Assembly: GCA_964592815.1 (NCBI GenBank)
Contig: CAZQGE010000013.1
Span: 1 to 34,765, forward strand
Direction of reading: 5' to 3'
Length of the DNA stretch: 34,765 nt
Origin: CAZQGE01 sp964592815
GTDB taxonomy: Bacteria > Bacillota > Clostridia > Christensenellales > CAG-917
Shown: piece by piece, positions 32,270 through 34,765 of the stretch
Layout of the letters: each line of letters opens with the position of its first letter
Position numbering within the stretch: position 1 is the stretch's first letter
Notes under the pieces: model-generated
What the model was told of the DNA's origin: nothing
Seen by the model: only the letters and a program-made list of their open reading frames with translations
The model's database searches: none
Position numbers and translations under genes: made by a program

Positions 32270-32776
32270 ATGGAAAATAAAAACACTAAAAAATTAATTA
32301 AAATAGTTGTGGTAATAGCCTTATTTATAGGTATTACCATTGGATTAACCTTTGCTATTAATAACTCGGCATTTAGACATACTGAAGGGTTGGTCTATAG
32401 AACTGAAACTGGCGAGTGTTATCACTCGCCCGGTTGTGGCTATTTGTGGCACTCCGCAATTCCAATGGGCTATGAACAAGCAAAAGACTCATCTTTGCGG
32501 AGATGTTCACGCTGTGGAGGAGAACCGAAGGGGACAATAGAAGTAAACAACTATGGCGCAGCATTTGCAATCGTATTTCTTGTGGAAATAGTAGTTGGAC
32601 TTGTCGGTATCTTTATTTGGAATAAATCAACCGAGTCCAAAGCACCTAAATCGGTTAACCAGAACACCAATGTTGGCACAACGGAAACGAATAATGTATT
32701 ATCAATGACCAATCCGAATCCAACTAATAAGCCATCATTGCCTAAGAAAACAAGATGGTATTTTTTTGAAATTTAG
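32270..32776 (+). CDS. membrane protein with an extracytoplasmic Cys/His motif between two helices
   Basis: A 168-residue protein with two transmembrane helices (about 9-30 and 97-117). Between them lies a 45-residue segment that resembles the small Cys/His module often found at the ends of secreted nucleases: VYRTETGECYHSPGC, then a gap, then RRCSRCGG, with C50, H52, C56, C79 and C82 as candidate zinc ligands. The C-terminal 50 residues are polar, low-complexity (Asn/Thr/Pro/Ser) and probably cytosolic if both ends face in. The function is unknown. The ATG lies 7 bp after the vWA stop with only a weak ribosome binding site, so it is probably translated from the same mRNA. Confidence 0.7.
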   Translation: MENKNTKKLIKIVVVIALFIGITIGLTFAINNSAFRHTEGLVYRTETGECYHSPGCGYLWHSAIPMGYEQAKDSSLRRCSRCGGEPKGTIEVNNYGAAFAIVFLVEIVVGLVGIFIWNKSTESKAPKSVNQNTNVGTTETNNVLSMTNPNPTNKPSLPKKTRWYFFEI

Positions 32777-32858
32777 TTTGAAGCTGCATCAATTGAGATG
32801 ATGTGTGTTTTGTTTCCTCTGTAAGCTGCTCTACTTCCGAAGAAAAGGAGGGTATTTA

Positions 32859-33734
32859 ATGGCCATTAATTTAGATCTTAAACAATATATTAACACCTAT
32901 GGACTTCACAGTATAAAAGTTATAGCAACAGGTGAAGGTTTTAGAAACAGTGAACCAGTTGTAAAAGAGTATAACAATAGTCCGTTTATCATTTACACAG
33001 ATGATGGTATTGTCGTAACTAACGTTCAAGCAGGAGTGTCATCAATTGATTTGTATGTAGATGAGATTTTAGAAAAGACTATAGAACATGATGCTGAATC
33101 AACCGAAGATGTTTTAATTGATTTTTCTAATACTTCAGTAAATGATCTTGACGAATACTGTATCGTTGCTCATAAGAATGAAGCAGATTTTACAGAACTA
33201 AAGAAACAAATAGTATCTAATGAAACACTCGCAAAAACTATTGATAAACTAGGGTTATTTAAGTACATGTATTTAGGTGATACAGACCTAGAAAATCCAA
33301 AGTTCAAAGATAATTTGATAAAAGTTAAGGCGGATCTTTTTGAAGCTATACTTGGTGCAGTTGCAATAGACAGTGATTGGAATCAAGATGAACTTCAAAA
33401 TGTTGTAGAGTTTATGTTACAGATTGATGACTTCCTAGCAGATGTCGATACTGAAGAGCCAAGACCATCAAAGTTTCAGTTAGAGAATGCGGTTACTACT
33501 TTAAAAGAACTAGCAGAAAAAGGTAGATGCTCAATTCCTGAATACTATCAAGCAGAAGAACAAGTGTTAATGAATGATGGAACGTTGATGTGGGAGTGTA
33601 CTTGTTACATTAGAAGCTGGGCTATGAAACACACTGCATATGCAACATCAAAAAAAGAAGCCAAGAGATATGCAGCATACTTAGTTCTTTGTGATTTCTA
33701 CGGATTACCTGATGAATTTAGTGAGGAGGATTAA
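32859..33734 (+). CDS. half RNase III-like domain plus C-terminal dsRNA-binding domain
   Basis: A 291-residue protein with three parts. Residues 1-100 are an unrecognised beta-rich domain (LHSIKVIATGEGF, FIIYTDDGIVVTN). Residues 112-190 match the second half of an RNase III domain: ELKKQIVSNETLAKTIDKLG, then LGDTDLENPKFK, then KVKADLFEAILGAVAIDSD, where D159 and E162 correspond to the metal ligands D114 and E117 of E. coli RNase III. The first-half signature (ERLEFLGD) is missing. Residues 208-280 are a dsRNA-binding domain ending in TSKKEAKRYAAYLVL. The start at 32859 follows AAAGGAGG; the open frame extends upstream to 32805. It lies 4 bp before the nucleotidyltransferase gene, is more AT-rich than the upstream island genes, and may be a separate acquisition. 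Whether it cuts RNA is unknown. Confidence 0.72.
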   Translation: MAINLDLKQYINTYGLHSIKVIATGEGFRNSEPVVKEYNNSPFIIYTDDGIVVTNVQAGVSSIDLYVDEILEKTIEHDAESTEDVLIDFSNTSVNDLDEYCIVAHKNEADFTELKKQIVSNETLAKTIDKLGLFKYMYLGDTDLENPKFKDNLIKVKADLFEAILGAVAIDSDWNQDELQNVVEFMLQIDDFLADVDTEEPRPSKFQLENAVTTLKELAEKGRCSIPEYYQAEEQVLMNDGTLMWECTCYIRSWAMKHTAYATSKKEAKRYAAYLVLCDFYGLPDEFSEED

Positions 33735-33738
33735 GACT

Positions 33739-34239
33739 ATGGTAAGTGAAAAAGATGCAATTGAAATAATAAATTATGCAAGTAAAATTGGAGTTAAGGT
33801 TTATTTAGATGGTGGATGGGGAGTTGATGCTTTATTAAAAAGACAGACAAGACCTCATAACGATATAGATTTGTTTATTGAAGAAACAAACAGAGAAAGT
33901 TTTATTAAAGTGCTATCAAGTAAAGGGTTCTATGGAGTTATAGAAACATACACTACAAATGATCATACGGTTTGGAAGGATAATTTAGATAGAATCATTG
34001 ATTTGCATATTTTTAGATATAGTAATAATGAGATTATTTTTGAAGGAAATGGATATCCGATTGATACATTTAGTGGTATAGGAACAATCGGTGATATTGA
34101 AGTTGGTTGTATTAATGCAGAATATCAAGTGTCATTTCATGTAGGGTATGAAATTCGAGATAAAGATATTCATGATGTAAAATTACTTTGTGAAACCTTC
34201 AGCATTCCAATTCCTGAACAGTATAAGAGTAAAATATAG
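33739..34239 (+). CDS. Lnu-like nucleotidyltransferase family protein
   Basis: A 167-residue protein of the polymerase-beta-like nucleotidyltransferase fold. The nucleotide-binding segment LDGGWGVDALL (23-33) and the metal-binding pair in HNDIDLFIE (D42, D44) match the lincosamide/aminoglycoside nucleotidyltransferase group (LnuA-like), as does the HVGYEIRDKDIHDVKLL region near the end (LnuA has HSGYDLTETDHFDIKNL). These enzymes transfer a nucleotide to a hydroxyl of an antibiotic. Many uncharacterised relatives exist, so resistance is not established. The ATG at 33739 follows AGGAGG by 9 bp and starts 4 bp after the RNase III-like gene, so the two are co-translated. A terminator-like hairpin lies 170 bp downstream, past the first repeat set. 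Confidence 0.78.
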   Translation: MVSEKDAIEIINYASKIGVKVYLDGGWGVDALLKRQTRPHNDIDLFIEETNRESFIKVLSSKGFYGVIETYTTNDHTVWKDNLDRIIDLHIFRYSNNEIIFEGNGYPIDTFSGIGTIGDIEVGCINAEYQVSFHVGYEIRDKDIHDVKLLCETFSIPIPEQYKSKI

Positions 34240-34247
34240 TTGCTTTT

Positions 34248-34384
34248 GGGGTGCGTAAATGTTTTAATATAGGTAATCAAAGCCATATCAAAATATGGGG
34301 TGCGTAAAACTAGTTAGGGTGCGTGATTTACTATCAAGGGTGCGTGATTTCTGCTAGGGGTGCGTAATTGTATTAATATAGGTC
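34248..34384. repeat. iteron-like direct repeats, set 1 (five GGGTGCGT copies)
   Basis: The core GGGTGCGT(A/G)A recurs at 34248, 34297, 34317, 34338 and 34357. The last four are spaced 20-21 bp. The outer copies both continue into a longer shared tail containing TAATATAGGT (34265-34274 and 34374-34383). All copies face the same way. Such helically phased repeats are typical of iterons bound by a replication initiator. Confidence 0.75.
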
Positions 34385-34410
34385 AACAAACACAAGTTGA
34401 ATGAATAGGT

Positions 34411-34439
34411 TTGATACAATTAGTGTCAAGCCTTTTTTA
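34411..34439 (+). terminator. terminator-like hairpin inside the repeat region
   Basis: TTGATAC (34411-34417) and GTGTCAA (34423-34429) form a 7-bp stem with one G-T pair, followed by GCCTTTTTTA. It could end the nucleotidyltransferase transcript. Confidence 0.55.
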
Positions 34440-34440
34440 T

Positions 34441-34672
34441 TGGCAGATAGGGGAATTTCTCCTATATTCACTTGCCAGAACTAAATGCTTAAAATGATAA
34501 ATAGGTAAAAATATAGTCAAAACCAGTGTTTTTAGTAAAAAGTATAGTTTAGCTTACACGATTGCTTTTCAATTTACACGATTACAAGTCGGATTTACAC
34601 GATTATCCAAATGTAATATAAATGGTTTTTTTAATTAGAAGATAGGAATTTCTTGTATATTCAGTTTTTAGA
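34441..34672. repeat. pair of imperfect repeats flanking the second iteron set
   Basis: A stretch reading GATAGGGGAATTTCTCCTAT (34446-34465, itself a hairpin) followed by ATTCA...AGAA recurs in degenerate form (GATAGGAATTTCTTGTAT, 34641-34658) followed by ATTCAG...AGAA. The pair brackets the TTACACGATT repeats. Confidence 0.5.
34553..34605. repeat. iteron-like direct repeats, set 2 (three TTACACGATT copies)
   Basis: TTACACGATT occurs at 34554-34563, 34574-34583 and 34595-34604, spaced 20-21 bp and all in one orientation. The last two extend to TTTACACGATTA. The remaining sequence to the window end is AT-rich without a gene, as expected upstream of a replication gene. Confidence 0.75.
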
Positions 34673-34765
34673 AACAAATAAGAAATAGATTAATTCATCA
34701 CTTTAATTAAATTCCTGCATTATTCACCACAAAAACAATATTAACGATTTTCTTATCATCTATAT

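Noticed and set aside
33739..34239. firm call of a lincosamide resistance gene
   Set aside because: The motif layout fits the Lnu group, but overall similarity to known Lnu proteins looks moderate, so the substrate stays open.
34248..34605. CRISPR array
   Set aside because: The repeat words are too short and the intervals are only about 10 bp.
24180..34765. complete ICE or prophage
   Set aside because: No integrase, relaxase, replication or structural gene is present in the window. Only border repeats and iteron-like repeats suggest mobility.

Overview
The window reads as a low-GC Bacillota chromosome, most likely from an uncultured gut member of the Clostridia. The evidence is strong GGAGG-type ribosome binding sites, sigma-A-like promoters, the standard genetic code with TGA used as a stop, a Rex redox repressor, and AT-rich codon use. 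No rRNA, tRNA or CRISPR array was seen. Two parts are distinguishable: about 1-24170 looks like an ordinary core chromosome, and about 24180-34765 looks like an accessory island.

The core part starts with a 48-residue acidic protein and a convergent acyl-CoA synthetase. Next is a four-gene unit: two small proteins, each with a soluble N-terminal domain and a C-terminal membrane helix, then uvrB and uvrA for nucleotide excision repair. A 147-bp tandem repeat fills the gap after uvrA. mgsA and rex follow on the minus strand, and a pyridoxamine-kinase-like gene diverges from them. Then come a DUF2974/Mbeg1-type hydrolase, a membrane-anchored polysaccharide deacetylase, a small gene with an apparent frameshift, dihydrolipoyl dehydrogenase, a family 27 glycoside hydrolase with a large internal insertion, an alkyl-DHAP-synthase-like flavoprotein, a MATE transporter, a cytidylate-kinase-like protein, an alpha/beta hydrolase and an RlmD-type rRNA methyltransferase. 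Many of these have a recognisable promoter and a rho-independent terminator.

The island starts after the rlmD terminator with three copies of a 14-15 bp direct repeat. A tight gene series follows: XRE regulator, 5-methylcytosine methyltransferase, McrB-like AAA+ protein, McrC-like PD-(D/E)XK nuclease, an unrecognised protein, and a macro-domain protein with an extra C-terminal domain. The last four junctions overlap or are only 5-20 bp apart. A vWA/TerY-like protein and a membrane protein with a small Cys/His motif follow. The methyltransferase plus McrB plus McrC resembles LlaJI-type restriction, in which a McrBC-like enzyme cuts unmodified sites and the adjacent m5C methyltransferase protects self DNA.

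The last two genes are more AT-rich. They are an unusual half-RNase-III plus dsRNA-binding-domain protein and a Lnu-like nucleotidyltransferase 4 bp downstream. The final 520 bp hold no convincing gene but contain two sets of short direct repeats spaced about 20-21 bp apart (five GGGTGCGT repeats and three TTACACGATT repeats). They look like plasmid or ICE iterons, so a replication initiator may lie just beyond the window. No integrase, relaxase or Rep gene is inside it.
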